Positions 50,218-59,414 of a stretch of DNA of 64,000 bases are shown here, in pieces. Positions within the stretch are counted from its first letter, which is position 1. Each line of letters begins with the position of its first letter. Source of the DNA: Streptomyces aculeolatus (GTDB lineage: Bacteria; Actinomycetota; Actinomycetes; Streptomycetales; Streptomycetaceae); NCBI RefSeq assembly GCF_020400605.1, contig NZ_JAINRD010000009.1, positions 1-64,000 of the forward strand, given 5' to 3'. The position numbers and the translations under genes are program-made. The notes below the pieces were generated by a model, which ran no database searches, was not told the origin of the DNA, and saw only the letters and a program-made list of their open reading frames with translations.

Positions 50218-52449
50218 ATGGCGACCGAAGCGGAGCGGACGGCGGGCGCGGCGGGGGCGGAGCCCACGGAACGGGCAGCGCCCGCGGCGCGTACGGAACG
50301 GGCGGCGCGCGGGGCGTGGCCGGCGGTGCTGCCGCTGCACTCGGGCCCCGCCCGCGACCCGGACCGCGCCGGGGCCAAGGCCGCCAACCTGGCCCGTGCG
50401 GCCGCCGCGGGGCTGCCCGTGCTCCCGGGCTTCGTGCTCACCGACCCCGCCCTCGCGCCCGGCACCCCCGCAGGACCCGATGCGCTGCGCGCCGCCTGGC
50501 GGGACCTGAGCGAGAACGGCCGGCGGCCGCTGATCGTCCGGTCCTCCTCCGCGCACGAGGACGCCGCCGACTCCTCGATGGCCGGCTGGTACGAGACCGT
50601 GCCGGACGTCCGCGGCTGGGAGGACTTCGCCGCGGCGGTGCGCCGGGTGCTCGACTCCGCCGCCCGCGCGCTGGTCGGCCCCGCAGCGGCGCCGCGCGAG
50701 GCGCCGCTGCGGGCCGGGGCGCACGGGCACATGGCGGTCCTCGTGCAGCCGATGCTGCGGGCCGCGGCCGGCGGCGTCATGTTCGGCGCCGACCCCGTCG
50801 CGGGCCGCCACGACCGGCTGCTGGTCAGCGCCGTCGGCGGCGGCCCCGACACCCTCGTCGACGGCACCGCGCAGGGCGTCCGCTACCAGCTCACCCGGCG
50901 CGGCCGGCGCGTCGCCGCCGACCCCGCGGAGCCGCCGGGCACCGGGCTACTCGGCCGCGCCCGGCTGGCCCGGCTCGCGTCCCTGGCCCGGCGCACGGAA
51001 CGGGTCTTCGGCGGGCCGCAGGACGTCGAGTTCGGCTTCGACGCCGACGGGCGGCTGTGGCTCTTCCAGTCCCGGCCGATCACGGCGATGCCGCCGCGCC
51101 CGCCGCGTACGGCACGGCTGCTGGGCCCGGGGCCGGTCGCCGAGACGTTCCCCGCGGTGCTCCAGCCGCTGGAGGAGGACCTGTGGGTGGCGCCCATGTC
51201 GCACGGCCTGACCGTGGCCCTCGACGTGGCCGGCACCGCGCCCCGCCGCAGGCTGCGCGCGCTGCCCGTCGTCACCACCGTCGACGGCCGGGCCGCGGCC
51301 GACCTGCGGCTGCTCGGCGCGGGCGGATCCGCCCACCCGGTACGGGACTTCCTCAACCCGCTGCGCGGCGCCCGGCTGCTCGGCGCGGCCTGGCGCATGG
51401 GGCGGCTGCGCACCGCGCTGCCCGCGCTCGCCCTCGACCTCATGGCCGAGGTCGACGAGCAGCTCGCCGGGCTCCCCGAGCCGGCGTCGATGGTCGGCGG
51501 GCGGCTGCTCGACGCCGCGGACTGGGGCCGCAGCGTGCTCTCCGCGCTGCACGCCCAGGAGTCGCTCGCCGGCGCGCTGCCCGGCGCGGGTGCCGGGGGC
51601 ACCGCGGCGGGGGAGGCGCTGGCCGTGCTGGCGGAGGTGTCGCGCGAGGGCGGGCGGCACCCCGCCGCCGACGACGCCGAGTTGATAGCCCGGCATCCGG
51701 TGCTGCTGGCGCTGCTGCCCCCGTCGCTCGGCACGGCGCCGGCGCTGCCGGCACGCACCCGGTGGAGCGGAGTGCCGCGCGGGGTGGGCGCGCTGCCGGT
51801 ACGGGAAGGGCTGCGGCTGCGGATCCGGTGGGTGCAGGAGATGCAGAGCCGGGTCGTCGCGGAGCTGGCGGAGCGGCTGGCGGCGGCGGGGGTGCTGGAC
51901 GGGGCGGCGCGGGTGGCGCTGCTGCGGTGGCCCGAGCTGGTCGCGCTCGCGGCCGGCGGGGGGCTGCCGCGGGACTTCGCGGAGCGGCTGCCGCGGCCGG
52001 AGCGGCTGGTGCTGCCCGCGGCGTTCCGGCTGGCCGGCGGGCGGCCGGTGGCGGAGCCGCAGGACCCGGTGGGCGCCGGGGCGGCGGGCGGCGGGCAGGG
52101 CGCGGGGGGAGGCAGCGGCGCGGGGGTGGCGTGGGACGGCACGGGGGAGCGGCCGGACGCCGCGGTGCTGGTCGTGCCGGTGCTCGACCCGGGGCTCGCG
52201 CCGCAGCTCGCCGGGCTCGCCGGGCTGGTCGCGGAGACCGGCAGCGCGCTGTCGCACCTGGCGGTGCTGGCCCGGGAGTTCGGGGTGCCGACGGCCGTGG
52301 GCGTACCGGGCGCGGTGGTCCGCTTCCCGCCGGGCACGGCGCTGGCGGTGGACGGCACGACGGGCGCGGTGACGGCTTCCGGGGGCGCGGCCCGTAGCGG
52401 CGGGGACGGCGGCGCGGCCCGCGGGGACAGCCGCGAGGCGGCGGCGTGA
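50218..52449 (+). CDS. PEP-synthase / rifampicin-phosphotransferase-like enzyme
   Basis: 743 residues. The N-terminal ATP-grasp part (about 45-290) has A-G-A-K-A-A-N-L-A-R-A and V-R-S-S-S-A-H-E-D, then D-V-E-F-G-F. A central domain of about 400 residues is divergent, and the C-terminal phosphohistidine swivel domain ends with G-S-A-L-S-H-L-A-V-L-A-R-E-F-G (predicted His680). This order occurs in PEP synthase and rifampicin phosphotransferase. It is shorter than typical RPH (about 865). The ATG at 50218 has GGAGG at 50202-50206. The substrate is unknown and a rifamycin is only one option. A membrane-protein gene overlaps its end. Confidence 0.8.
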   Translation: MATEAERTAGAAGAEPTERAAPAARTERAARGAWPAVLPLHSGPARDPDRAGAKAANLARAAAAGLPVLPGFVLTDPALAPGTPAGPDALRAAWRDLSENGRRPLIVRSSSAHEDAADSSMAGWYETVPDVRGWEDFAAAVRRVLDSAARALVGPAAAPREAPLRAGAHGHMAVLVQPMLRAAAGGVMFGADPVAGRHDRLLVSAVGGGPDTLVDGTAQGVRYQLTRRGRRVAADPAEPPGTGLLGRARLARLASLARRTERVFGGPQDVEFGFDADGRLWLFQSRPITAMPPRPPRTARLLGPGPVAETFPAVLQPLEEDLWVAPMSHGLTVALDVAGTAPRRRLRALPVVTTVDGRAAADLRLLGAGGSAHPVRDFLNPLRGARLLGAAWRMGRLRTALPALALDLMAEVDEQLAGLPEPASMVGGRLLDAADWGRSVLSALHAQESLAGALPGAGAGGTAAGEALAVLAEVSREGGRHPAADDAELIARHPVLLALLPPSLGTAPALPARTRWSGVPRGVGALPVREGLRLRIRWVQEMQSRVVAELAERLAAAGVLDGAARVALLRWPELVALAAGGGLPRDFAERLPRPERLVLPAAFRLAGGRPVAEPQDPVGAGAAGGGQGAGGGSGAGVAWDGTGERPDAAVLVVPVLDPGLAPQLAGLAGLVAETGSALSHLAVLAREFGVPTAVGVPGAVVRFPPGTALAVDGTTGAVTASGGAARSGGDGGAARGDSREAAA

Positions 52450-53330
52450 AGTATGCGGGCTACGTCTTCGGCGCGCTCTCCGGCGCCGCCGCGGGCGGCT
52501 ACTTCGTCGTCTACCTCTACCGCTGGGAGTGGCAGCGCGCGCTCATCTCGGGCGTGCTGCTGCTGGCCGTGGAGGTGCTGCTCGTCGGCATCGTGCTCCA
52601 CGCCCGCGTCTCCCGGCTCCGGCGTGAGGTCGCCGAGGGCCGCGACCGTACCGAGGAGATCCTGCGCGGCCTGGAGCGCACCCGGTCGGAGCCGCCGCGG
52701 TTCCGCTGGCTGGAGGGTCGGCGGCCGGACGGCACGCACCGCACGTACGTCTTCGTGCCCGTGCTGATGGCCGCCGGGGCGGTGATGTCGGCCGCCGCCT
52801 GGGCGGTGCAGAAGGTGGCCGCCGCCACCGGCCGCCCCGCCGACCGCCGCACAGCCGCGCGCCTCGCCGGCCTCGCGGCGCCGCCCGGCGGTGTGGGGGG
52901 CGCGGAGCCGCTGGAGGCGCGCCCCGCGGTCCGGCGCCCGCCCCGGATCCGTACCCTCGTCGTCGCCGTACTGGCCCTGGCCGCCCTGGTCCTCGGGCTC
53001 GTCCTGCTCGCGGACGCCACCAGGACCCGGCCCCAGCAGCGCCCCGACGCGGCGGCCACCGCCGTCGTCTTCGAGGTCGCCGTGCGCGGCTCCGCCGACG
53101 CGGCGGGGGGCCGGATGGCCGCGCGCGACCTGTGGGAGAGCTGCCGCCGCGCGACCCGCGTCCCGGCGCGCCACGCCCCGCTGAGCCGGCTGGAGGGCGA
53201 CATCTGGGTGGGCAGCGTCCGCCCGGCGCTCGGCGACCACGACCGCATGCGGCTGCGCGGCTGCCTCGACGACGCCACCGCGGAGCGGACGACGGCGAAG
53301 GTCCTGGGCGACGGACAGATCGGCCGCTGA
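52446..53330 (+). CDS. Membrane protein of unknown function
   Basis: 294 residues. Hydrophobic segments lie at about residues 4-24, 33-52, 100-118 and 174-195, separated by a basic coiled-coil-like stretch (about 55-80) and an Ala/Pro-rich linker. The C-terminal 100 residues are probably soluble. I recognise no family. The GTG at 52446 overlaps the PEP-synthase-like gene stop as GTGA, so the two are made together and may work together. Confidence 0.75.
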   Translation: MKYAGYVFGALSGAAAGGYFVVYLYRWEWQRALISGVLLLAVEVLLVGIVLHARVSRLRREVAEGRDRTEEILRGLERTRSEPPRFRWLEGRRPDGTHRTYVFVPVLMAAGAVMSAAAWAVQKVAAATGRPADRRTAARLAGLAAPPGGVGGAEPLEARPAVRRPPRIRTLVVAVLALAALVLGLVLLADATRTRPQQRPDAAATAVVFEVAVRGSADAAGGRMAARDLWESCRRATRVPARHAPLSRLEGDIWVGSVRPALGDHDRMRLRGCLDDATAERTTAKVLGDGQIGR

Positions 53331-53584
53331 CCGCACCCCGGCAATACGCGGTAACCGCCCGGTAGCCCCCGCCCTTTTCCGTTCCTGAATCCCCGGAAAA
53401 GGCCGCGGGTCAACTCCCGTGACGGCTCCAATCCGGGTAGTGCGGACTACTCGTTCACGCGATGGACCGGGCGGCCCGGCTCAGTAGCCTTTTTCCCGGG
53501 GATTCGCGCTGCCCTTATGCGCTTCGCATTTTCCCTCGAATTGGCCGAGATTTTAAAGAAACTTGAGAGAGGGAGATGCGTGCC
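53331..53584. other. 254-bp AT-richer gap upstream of the haloperoxidase-fold gene
   Basis: The gap contains no ORF of note. An inverted repeat GTAGT-GCGG-ACTAC sits at 53437-53450. The section at 53540-53570 is unusually AT-rich for this window and could hold the promoter. The GGGAG at 53571-53575 serves as ribosome site for the start at 53585. Confidence 0.5.
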
Positions 53585-55147
53585 ATGACGATACGAAGAC
53601 AGCCTCCGGCCGCCGGATCCGCGCCCCGCCGCAGGTCGGTGCTGCTCGGCGGGATCGCCGGTGCTTCGGCCGCCGCCCTGGCAGGGCTGGGCCACAGCGG
53701 CTCCGCCGCCGCGGAGCCGGTCGGTCAAGCGGGGGCAGCGGCCGCGGACTTCGACTTCGACACGGGCAACTTCGTACGGGATCTGATCGCCACGTTCCGT
53801 CCCGCGGAGGACGTCTACGGTCCCATGGATGTGACCGTACTCCACCGGTTCATCCATTTGTCGACGGCCGCCTGGTTCGACGCTCTGGCGCCCTATCACC
53901 CGACGGCCGTGGGCGTTTTCTCACGTATCCGCCGCCGTCCTTCGAGCGAGTCCACGACCAACCGGAACAAGAACATAGCCGCCCTCTACGCCAATTACCG
54001 GGTGATCAAGGGCGTGGAGCCGGGCCGGGGCACGGCTTTCCGCGACCTGATGGTCACCATCGGCCTGGACCCCGACGACGAGTCGGAGAACCCGACCAGC
54101 CCCGTCGGCATCGGCAACCTGGCGGGAAAGGCCGTCCTGGCCCGTACGGCACACGACGGCATGAACCAGCTCGGCGACGCAGGCCGCACGTACAACGGCC
54201 GCCCGTACGAGGACTACACCGGCTACCGGCCGGTCAACTCCGCGTACGAGCTGAGGAACCCCTCGCGCTGGCAGCCGAAGCACGGCACCCACAACCGCCG
54301 CCTCGCCGGGAACGCGGGCGACAAGGGCATCTTCACCGTCCAGGCGTTCGTCACCCCGCAGCAGCGCCTGGTCAGGGCCCACACCTTCCGCGACCCGGGC
54401 GGCTTCGGGCTCGCGCCGCCCGAGTTCAGCGACCACACCCGGCCGCGGGACTACAAGCGCTCCGTGGACGAGATCCTCCAGGCGTCGGCCGCGCTGACCG
54501 ACGAGCAGAAGGTGAAGGCGGAGATCTTCGACAACAAGTTCCTCGGCGTGGGCATCTCCGTCGGCGCCGCGGCGCAGGCGCACGGTGAGATGGACCTGGA
54601 CGACCTGGTCCACCTGCTCTTCGGCAGCACCGTCGCGATCTACGACTCGCTCGTGGCGATCTGGCACTACAAGGCCAAGTACGACTCCGTCCGGCCGTTC
54701 AGCGCCGTCCGGCACGTCTACGGCAGCCGCCGGGTCACCTCCTGGGGCGGGGTGGGCAAGGGCACGGTGCGCGACATGCCGGGCGACGAGTGGACGAGCT
54801 ACCTCAACGTCGGCGACCACCCCGAGTACCCGTCCGGCTCCGGCGGCGTGTGCGCGGCCCAGGCGCAGGCGACGCGGCGGTTCTTCGACGACGACGTGCT
54901 GGACTGGACGTTCCGGGCACCGGCCGGCTCGACGATGGTCGAGCCGGGGCTCACCCCCGGCACCGACATCGCGCTGCACTGGGACACCTGGACGGAGTTC
55001 GTCCGGGACTGCGCGTACAGCCGGATGTGGGGCGGCGTGCACTTCTCGAAGACCGCGGAGCGGTCCATCCCGTTCGGCGAGCAGTTCGGCGATCTGGCCT
55101 ACGAGTTCGTGCAGCGGCACGTCAGGGGCGAGGTCGCGGACGACTGA
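53585..55147 (+). CDS. Vanadium haloperoxidase-fold protein (PAP2 superfamily), Tat-exported, with altered active site
   Basis: 520 residues. RRRSVLLGGIAGASAAALAG is a Tat signal. The vanadate-binding motifs of chloroperoxidase are recognisable: K363 and R370 in K-A-K-Y-D-S-V-R-P-F, S417-G418 in Y-P-S-G-S-G and R480 with H486 in R-M-W-G-G-V-H-F. The spacings match the fungal enzyme (K353/R360, S402/G403, R490/H496). The position of its His404 is S419 here. The protein could bind vanadate or phosphate but may not oxidise halide normally. The ATG at 53585 is 9 nt after GGGAG; the ATG at 53576 is too close to it. Confidence 0.88.
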   Translation: MTIRRQPPAAGSAPRRRSVLLGGIAGASAAALAGLGHSGSAAAEPVGQAGAAAADFDFDTGNFVRDLIATFRPAEDVYGPMDVTVLHRFIHLSTAAWFDALAPYHPTAVGVFSRIRRRPSSESTTNRNKNIAALYANYRVIKGVEPGRGTAFRDLMVTIGLDPDDESENPTSPVGIGNLAGKAVLARTAHDGMNQLGDAGRTYNGRPYEDYTGYRPVNSAYELRNPSRWQPKHGTHNRRLAGNAGDKGIFTVQAFVTPQQRLVRAHTFRDPGGFGLAPPEFSDHTRPRDYKRSVDEILQASAALTDEQKVKAEIFDNKFLGVGISVGAAAQAHGEMDLDDLVHLLFGSTVAIYDSLVAIWHYKAKYDSVRPFSAVRHVYGSRRVTSWGGVGKGTVRDMPGDEWTSYLNVGDHPEYPSGSGGVCAAQAQATRRFFDDDVLDWTFRAPAGSTMVEPGLTPGTDIALHWDTWTEFVRDCAYSRMWGGVHFSKTAERSIPFGEQFGDLAYEFVQRHVRGEVADD

Positions 55148-55232
55148 CCGGGCCACCGGGCGCGGGGAGAGCGGGGCGGTGCGGACCGGCGGCACCGTCC
55201 CGCGTCCGCGCGGCCCCGCCGGCCCGTACGCG

Positions 55233-55919
55233 TCAACCCTCGCCCGTCACCCACGCGAACGCCCGCTCCGCCGAGAACTCCCGCTGCCCGCCCGGGAACA
55301 CCAGCCCCGCGCCCGCACCGGCCGCCTCGTCCGCCTGCTCCGGCAGGTACGGCACCGCCACGCACCGCATCCCCGCCCGGCGCGCGGCCTCCCACCCCGG
55401 CGGTGCGTCCTCCACCACCGCGCAGTCCGCCGGCCGTACGCCCAGCCGCCGGGCCGCCTCCAGGAACACGTCCGGCTCCGGCTTGCCCCGCGGGACCTCC
55501 TCCGCCGAGACCAGCGTCGTGAACAGCCCGTCGAGCCCGGCCGCCGGCAGCACCGCCTCGATGGCGGCGCGCGAGGAGCCGGACGCGACGGCGATCGGGC
55601 AGCCGGCCGCGAGCAGCTTCTCGGCGAACGTCCGCATCTGCGGGTACGCCTGCGTCGACGCCCGCGCCAGCTCCAGGTACGCGGCGTTCTTCTCCGTCAG
55701 CAACTCCGCCACCGGCGCCGCGAGCCCGTACCGCTCGCGCAGCGTGAGCAGCGTCTCCCGGGTGCCCACCCCCAGGAACCCGGCGTGCTCCTCCCAGGTG
55801 AAGCCCGTGACGCCGTGCGCTTCGAGCACACGGCGCCCGGCCTCGTAGTAGTTCGGTTCGCTGTCGACGAGTGTGCCGTCGAGGTCGAAGACGACGGCGG
55901 TGGTACCGGTGGCGCTCAT
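55233..55919 (-). CDS. HAD-superfamily phosphatase (beta-phosphoglucomutase/phosphoglycolate-phosphatase-like)
   Basis: 228 residues. Motif I is F-D-L-D-G-T-L-V-D-S, motif II A-V-A-S-G-S-S, Lys in R-G-K-P-E-P-D and motif IV V-V-E-D-A-P-P-G. An alpha-helical cap (about 20-85) places it in HAD subfamily IA. It acts on a small phosphorylated metabolite that is not identifiable here. It starts at ATG 55919 and is 62 bp upstream of no obvious partner, so it appears monocistronic. Confidence 0.9.
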   Translation of the reverse strand: MSATGTTAVVFDLDGTLVDSEPNYYEAGRRVLEAHGVTGFTWEEHAGFLGVGTRETLLTLRERYGLAAPVAELLTEKNAAYLELARASTQAYPQMRTFAEKLLAAGCPIAVASGSSRAAIEAVLPAAGLDGLFTTLVSAEEVPRGKPEPDVFLEAARRLGVRPADCAVVEDAPPGWEAARRAGMRCVAVPYLPEQADEAAGAGAGLVFPGGQREFSAERAFAWVTGEG

Positions 55920-55981
55920 ACGGCAAGCATGCCAAGCCGGGCGCGAAGCGGACTGCCCGGGTCCGGCGGCCGGGGGAGGGG

Positions 55982-56965
55982 TCAGTCCGTGACCGGGGTC
56001 CCGGGGTTGACCAGGCCGCGGCCGCCGGTGACCGTGTTGCTGCCGGAGACGGTCACGGGGCAGTCCTGCGCGTCGTAGTTGGTGACGTTGACGGCGTACC
56101 GGTCGGGGCCCGTCGCGCCGCCGAGGTCGGACATGTTGCCGCGGAAGGTGGCGTTGCAGCCCCAGCCGTCCTGCACCTCGTGGGTCTGGTAGCCGTCGTT
56201 GGTCGTGCCGCGGCCGGTGTTGTCCGCCACGAGCACGTCGTTCCCCTTGATGTCGACCCACGAGTCGTCGTAGTTCGCGCCGGTCAGGCCGCTGCCGTCG
56301 AAGGTGTTGCCGATGATGCGGGCGCCGGTGGTGCCCTCCTTGACGTCGACGTTCTCGCCGCCCACGCCGGGGCCGATCGTGTTGCCCTCGATGAGGATGC
56401 GGTCGCTGCGGTCGCCGGTGCCGCCCGCGCTGCCGACGTAGACGCCCTCGCCCATGCCGCGGCCGTCCTGGCCGGTGTCGTGGATCCGCGAGTCGGTGAT
56501 CGAGCCGTCGGAGCTGGAGTTGCGGAAGTGCACCGCCTCCATGTCCAGGTCGTGCACGGTGACGGAGGCGATGTCCACGTGGTCGGCGTCGTCCAGCACG
56601 ATGCCCTTCTGCCCGCCGGTGACCGTGAACCCCGTCAGGTTCCAGTACGCGGCGCCGTCCAGGTGCAGCCCGTAGCCGCCGCCGGTGACGAGCACGGCGG
56701 CGGCGGAGCCCGTGAGGGTCGCGGGTGCGGAGGCGCTGCCCGAGGCGGTGATGTCGAAGTTGCCGCGGTACGTGCCGTCGGCCAGGCGGATCGTGTCGCC
56801 GGGGCCGGCGGCGGCGAGGGCCGCCTCCAACTCGTCGGCGGTGGACACGTCGATCACGTCGGCGGCGTCCGCGGGGCGCGCGGCGGCCGTCGTCTGGATG
56901 CCGCCCAGCAGGGCGGCGGCGGACAACAGGGCGCCCGCGATCCGGGTGGTGTGCGCTCCGTGCAT
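55982..56965 (-). CDS. Secreted right-handed beta-helix protein
   Basis: 327 residues. A Sec signal ends near residue 30 (A-A-A-R-P-A-D-A-A). The mature protein opens with V-S-T-A-D-E-L-E-A-A-L-A-A-A-G-P-G-D-T-I, the start typical of PbH1/NosD-type beta-helix proteins, then shows repeated G-N-T/G-N-D turns. Polysaccharide lyases have such folds, but no lyase motif is clear. The ATG at 56965 has AGGAG upstream. Confidence 0.85.
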   Translation of the reverse strand: MHGAHTTRIAGALLSAAALLGGIQTTAAARPADAADVIDVSTADELEAALAAAGPGDTIRLADGTYRGNFDITASGSASAPATLTGSAAAVLVTGGGYGLHLDGAAYWNLTGFTVTGGQKGIVLDDADHVDIASVTVHDLDMEAVHFRNSSSDGSITDSRIHDTGQDGRGMGEGVYVGSAGGTGDRSDRILIEGNTIGPGVGGENVDVKEGTTGARIIGNTFDGSGLTGANYDDSWVDIKGNDVLVADNTGRGTTNDGYQTHEVQDGWGCNATFRGNMSDLGGATGPDRYAVNVTNYDAQDCPVTVSGSNTVTGGRGLVNPGTPVTD

Positions 56966-57143
56966 GCTGAATCTCCTCGCGTCCGGTGGTCTCACGGTGC
57001 GCGGCCCCTGCGCGTACGGCATTGTCCTGCACACCCGCGGATCGCGGTACGTGGCGTGCGCGCCGCCGACGCGCGGCCGTCCGGGGCGACGGCGCGGCGT
57101 GGGGAGTTGGCCGGACGGGCGGGAGATCGTCCGGTAGGGTCGC

Positions 57144-57157
57144 CCGGACCGGTCCGG
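57144..57157. promoter_or_regulatory. Perfect palindrome upstream of the lactonase gene
   Basis: CCGGACCGGTCCGG is a perfect 14-bp palindrome 24 bp before the lactonase start, just downstream of a TAGGGT -10-like element (57135-57140). It may be an operator or an untranslated-leader structure. Confidence 0.4.
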
Positions 57158-57180
57158 ACCTGCTGGAAGGAGAAAGCGCA

Positions 57181-58217
57181 TGGGTGAATCGGTTCTGCGG
57201 GCTTGTGTCGGCTCGTTCTCCAGCGGCGGCGGCGCCGGGATCACCGTCGCCGACGTCGACCCCGGCACGGGCGCCCTCACCCCGCGGCACTCGACCGACG
57301 CCCTGCGCGACGCCTCGTTCCTCGCCGTCGCCGACGGCGGTCTGCTGTACGCCGTGAGCGAGACCGAGGGCGGCAGCGTGGCCGCGTTCCGGCTCACCGA
57401 CGACAAGCCCGAGCCCGCCGGCGACCCCGTGCCCGTGAGCGGCGACCACCCCACTCACCTGGCGATCGCCGGCGGCCACGTCATCACCGCCAACTACGCC
57501 TCCGGCAGCTTCAGCACCGTTCCCGTCACCGCCGACGGCACGCTCGCGGGACCCGCCGCCCTGCTCCAGCACGAGGGCAGCGGGCCGGTCGCGGAACGCC
57601 AGGAGGGCCCGCACGCCCACCAGGTGGTCCCCGATCCGACCGGCCGCTGGATCCTCGGCGTCGACCTCGGCACCGACTCCGTGCTCGTCTGCGCGCTCGA
57701 CACCGAGCGCGGCGCCCTGCGGCTGAACCACGAGGTGCCACTGCGCGCCGGCACCGGCCCGCGGCACCTGGCCTTCCACCCGGACGGCCACCGCGTCTAC
57801 GTCGCCTGCGAGCTGGAGCCCGTCGTCACCGTCTGCTCCTGGGACGCCGCCACCGGCACCCTCGAACCGCTCGCCGAGGCCCCGTTGCTGACCGCCGAGC
57901 CGGACGCCACTCCGTACGCCTCGGGCATCGTGGTCTCCCCGGACGGCCGCTTCTGCTGGACCGCCGTCCGCGGCCCCGACGTCCTCGCCACCCTCGCGCT
58001 CGACGAGGAGGGCGGGGTGCGGGAACTCGTCTCGAACACCCCCTGCGGCGGCACCTGGCCGCGGGACCTCGCGATCGACCCGCGGGGCCGCCACCTCTAC
58101 GCGGCCAACGAGCGCTCCGGGGACGTGACCTGGTTCGAGATCGACAGCGCGACCGGCACCCCGCGCCGCACCGGCTCGGCCGCGGTGCCGGCGGCGTCGT
58201 GCGTCGTGTTCGCCTGA
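57181..58217 (+). CDS. Lactonase-family seven-bladed propeller protein (6-phosphogluconolactonase-like)
   Basis: 345 residues. Landmarks of the YbhE/Pgl propeller family are G-D-H-P-T-H-L-A, H-A-H-Q-V-V-P-D-P-T, G-T-G-P-R-H-L-A-F-H-P-D-G and G-G-T-W-P-R-D-L-A-I-D-P. Such proteins hydrolyse 6-phosphogluconolactone or related lactones in the cytoplasm; no signal peptide is seen. ATG 57181 follows an AAGGAG site. A double hairpin follows the stop. Confidence 0.88.
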
Positions 58218-58219
58218 GC

Positions 58220-58288
58220 CGGGCCCGCCGGCGGGCCCGTACCGCCGGCCCGTGGAACAGCGGAGCCGCCGGCGCCCGCCGGCGGCTC
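58220..58288. terminator. Double hairpin bidirectional terminator
   Basis: A perfect 10+10 palindrome (CGGGCCCGCC/GGCGGGCCCG, 58220-58239) is followed by a perfect 12-bp stem-loop (GAGCCGCCGGCG, loop CC, complement, 58263-58288). They lie between the convergent lactonase (stop 58217) and CbiX-like (stop 58332) genes. Confidence 0.8.
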
Positions 58289-58331
58289 GTGAAGTCCTGC
58301 ACGGGGCCCGCGCCCCGCCCGTGAGCCCGGG

Positions 58332-59237
58332 TCAGCGCATCGGCGACCCGGCGGGCTGCGGCGCGATGCCCAGCGTCGTCGTGTACTGCGTCAGCGCCAG
58401 CTGCCCCACCGACGGGTACGGCCCCAGCGGCTCCGCCGCCTCGCACGCCGCCTCCTGCGCCGCGGCCGCCAGCATCTCCGCGGGCAGCTCCGGGCCCAGC
58501 GCGTACGGCGCGAGCGCGAGCCGCGCGGAACCCGAACTCCGCAGCGAGTCGGCGACCTCGGCCACCGCGCCCGCCTTGTCCAGCGGCGCCGACAGCACCG
58601 GCACCGCCAGCCGCGCCGAGAGCAGCATGCCCGTCACGCCCGCCGCTCGCACGGCCTCCTCGCCGCCCACGGCGCCGATGATGATGCCGTCCGCCGCCGT
58701 CGCGACGGTGAACAGCCGCGCGCGGTCCGCGCGGGCGAGGCCCGCCTCGGAGAGCCGCACGTGCAGCGCCTCCGCGAGCAGCGGGTGCGGCCCGAGGACG
58801 TCGGTGAGCTCGACCGTCGTCCCGCTCGTGGCGATCGCGTCGCGCAGCCGGTCCAGCAGCACCGGGTCGGGGCCCGCGAGCAGCGGCACCACGACGGCCA
58901 CCGGCACGTCCTCGGCGACCTCCAGCGTCCCGGCCTCGGCGAGCGCGGCGCGCTGCGCCGCGGCCTGCGCGAGCACCGTCGTCAGCGGCGGGAACTCGTC
59001 GTCCTCGCCCTCGATGTACGCCACCCGCCCGTCGAGCCCCGGAAGGTCGGAGCGGGCGATGCTGAGCACCTCCTCCGCCATGCTGCGGATGGCCGCCGAC
59101 GGCACCCCGGGGGCGGCCAGGACCAGCGCCGGCGCGCCCTCGGGCGCGCTCGGCCGCTCCGGCTTGCGGTGCCGCCCCGGCTGACGGCGGGGCATACGTA
59201 CGGGCAGACCGGCTGCGTGTCCATCGGCAGAGCTCAT
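58332..59237 (-). CDS. Sirohydrochlorin chelatase-like (CbiX family) protein
   Basis: 301 residues. A basic N-terminal stretch precedes a two-lobed chelatase-like domain: A-P-A-L-V-L-A-A-P-G-V-P-S, L-S-I-A-R-S-D-L-P-G-L, V-P-L-L-A-G-P-D-P-V and F-T-V-A-T-A-A-D-G-I-I-I-G. The pattern fits actinomycete CbiX paralogues. The first-lobe metal His of true chelatases (H-G-S/T) is not apparent, so it may not insert metal. It starts at ATG 59237 and appears monocistronic. Confidence 0.75.
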   Translation of the reverse strand: MSSADGHAAGLPVRMPRRQPGRHRKPERPSAPEGAPALVLAAPGVPSAAIRSMAEEVLSIARSDLPGLDGRVAYIEGEDDEFPPLTTVLAQAAAQRAALAEAGTLEVAEDVPVAVVVPLLAGPDPVLLDRLRDAIATSGTTVELTDVLGPHPLLAEALHVRLSEAGLARADRARLFTVATAADGIIIGAVGGEEAVRAAGVTGMLLSARLAVPVLSAPLDKAGAVAEVADSLRSSGSARLALAPYALGPELPAEMLAAAAQEAACEAAEPLGPYPSVGQLALTQYTTTLGIAPQPAGSPMR

Positions 59238-59414
59238 GGCGCCGCATGCTAACGCGTCGGCGCGGTCCGCCACATGCCCGGGGTCGGCATTCGCCCGCGG
59301 GCGTGACCACGGGAGCACGGCGGCGGACAGGCGGTGACGGGTCTCGTACGGACCGTCCCCGCGCGGCTACGCAAGGTCGTCGCGCCGGGGCCGGACCGCG
59401 CCCGCCGGGCCGGC

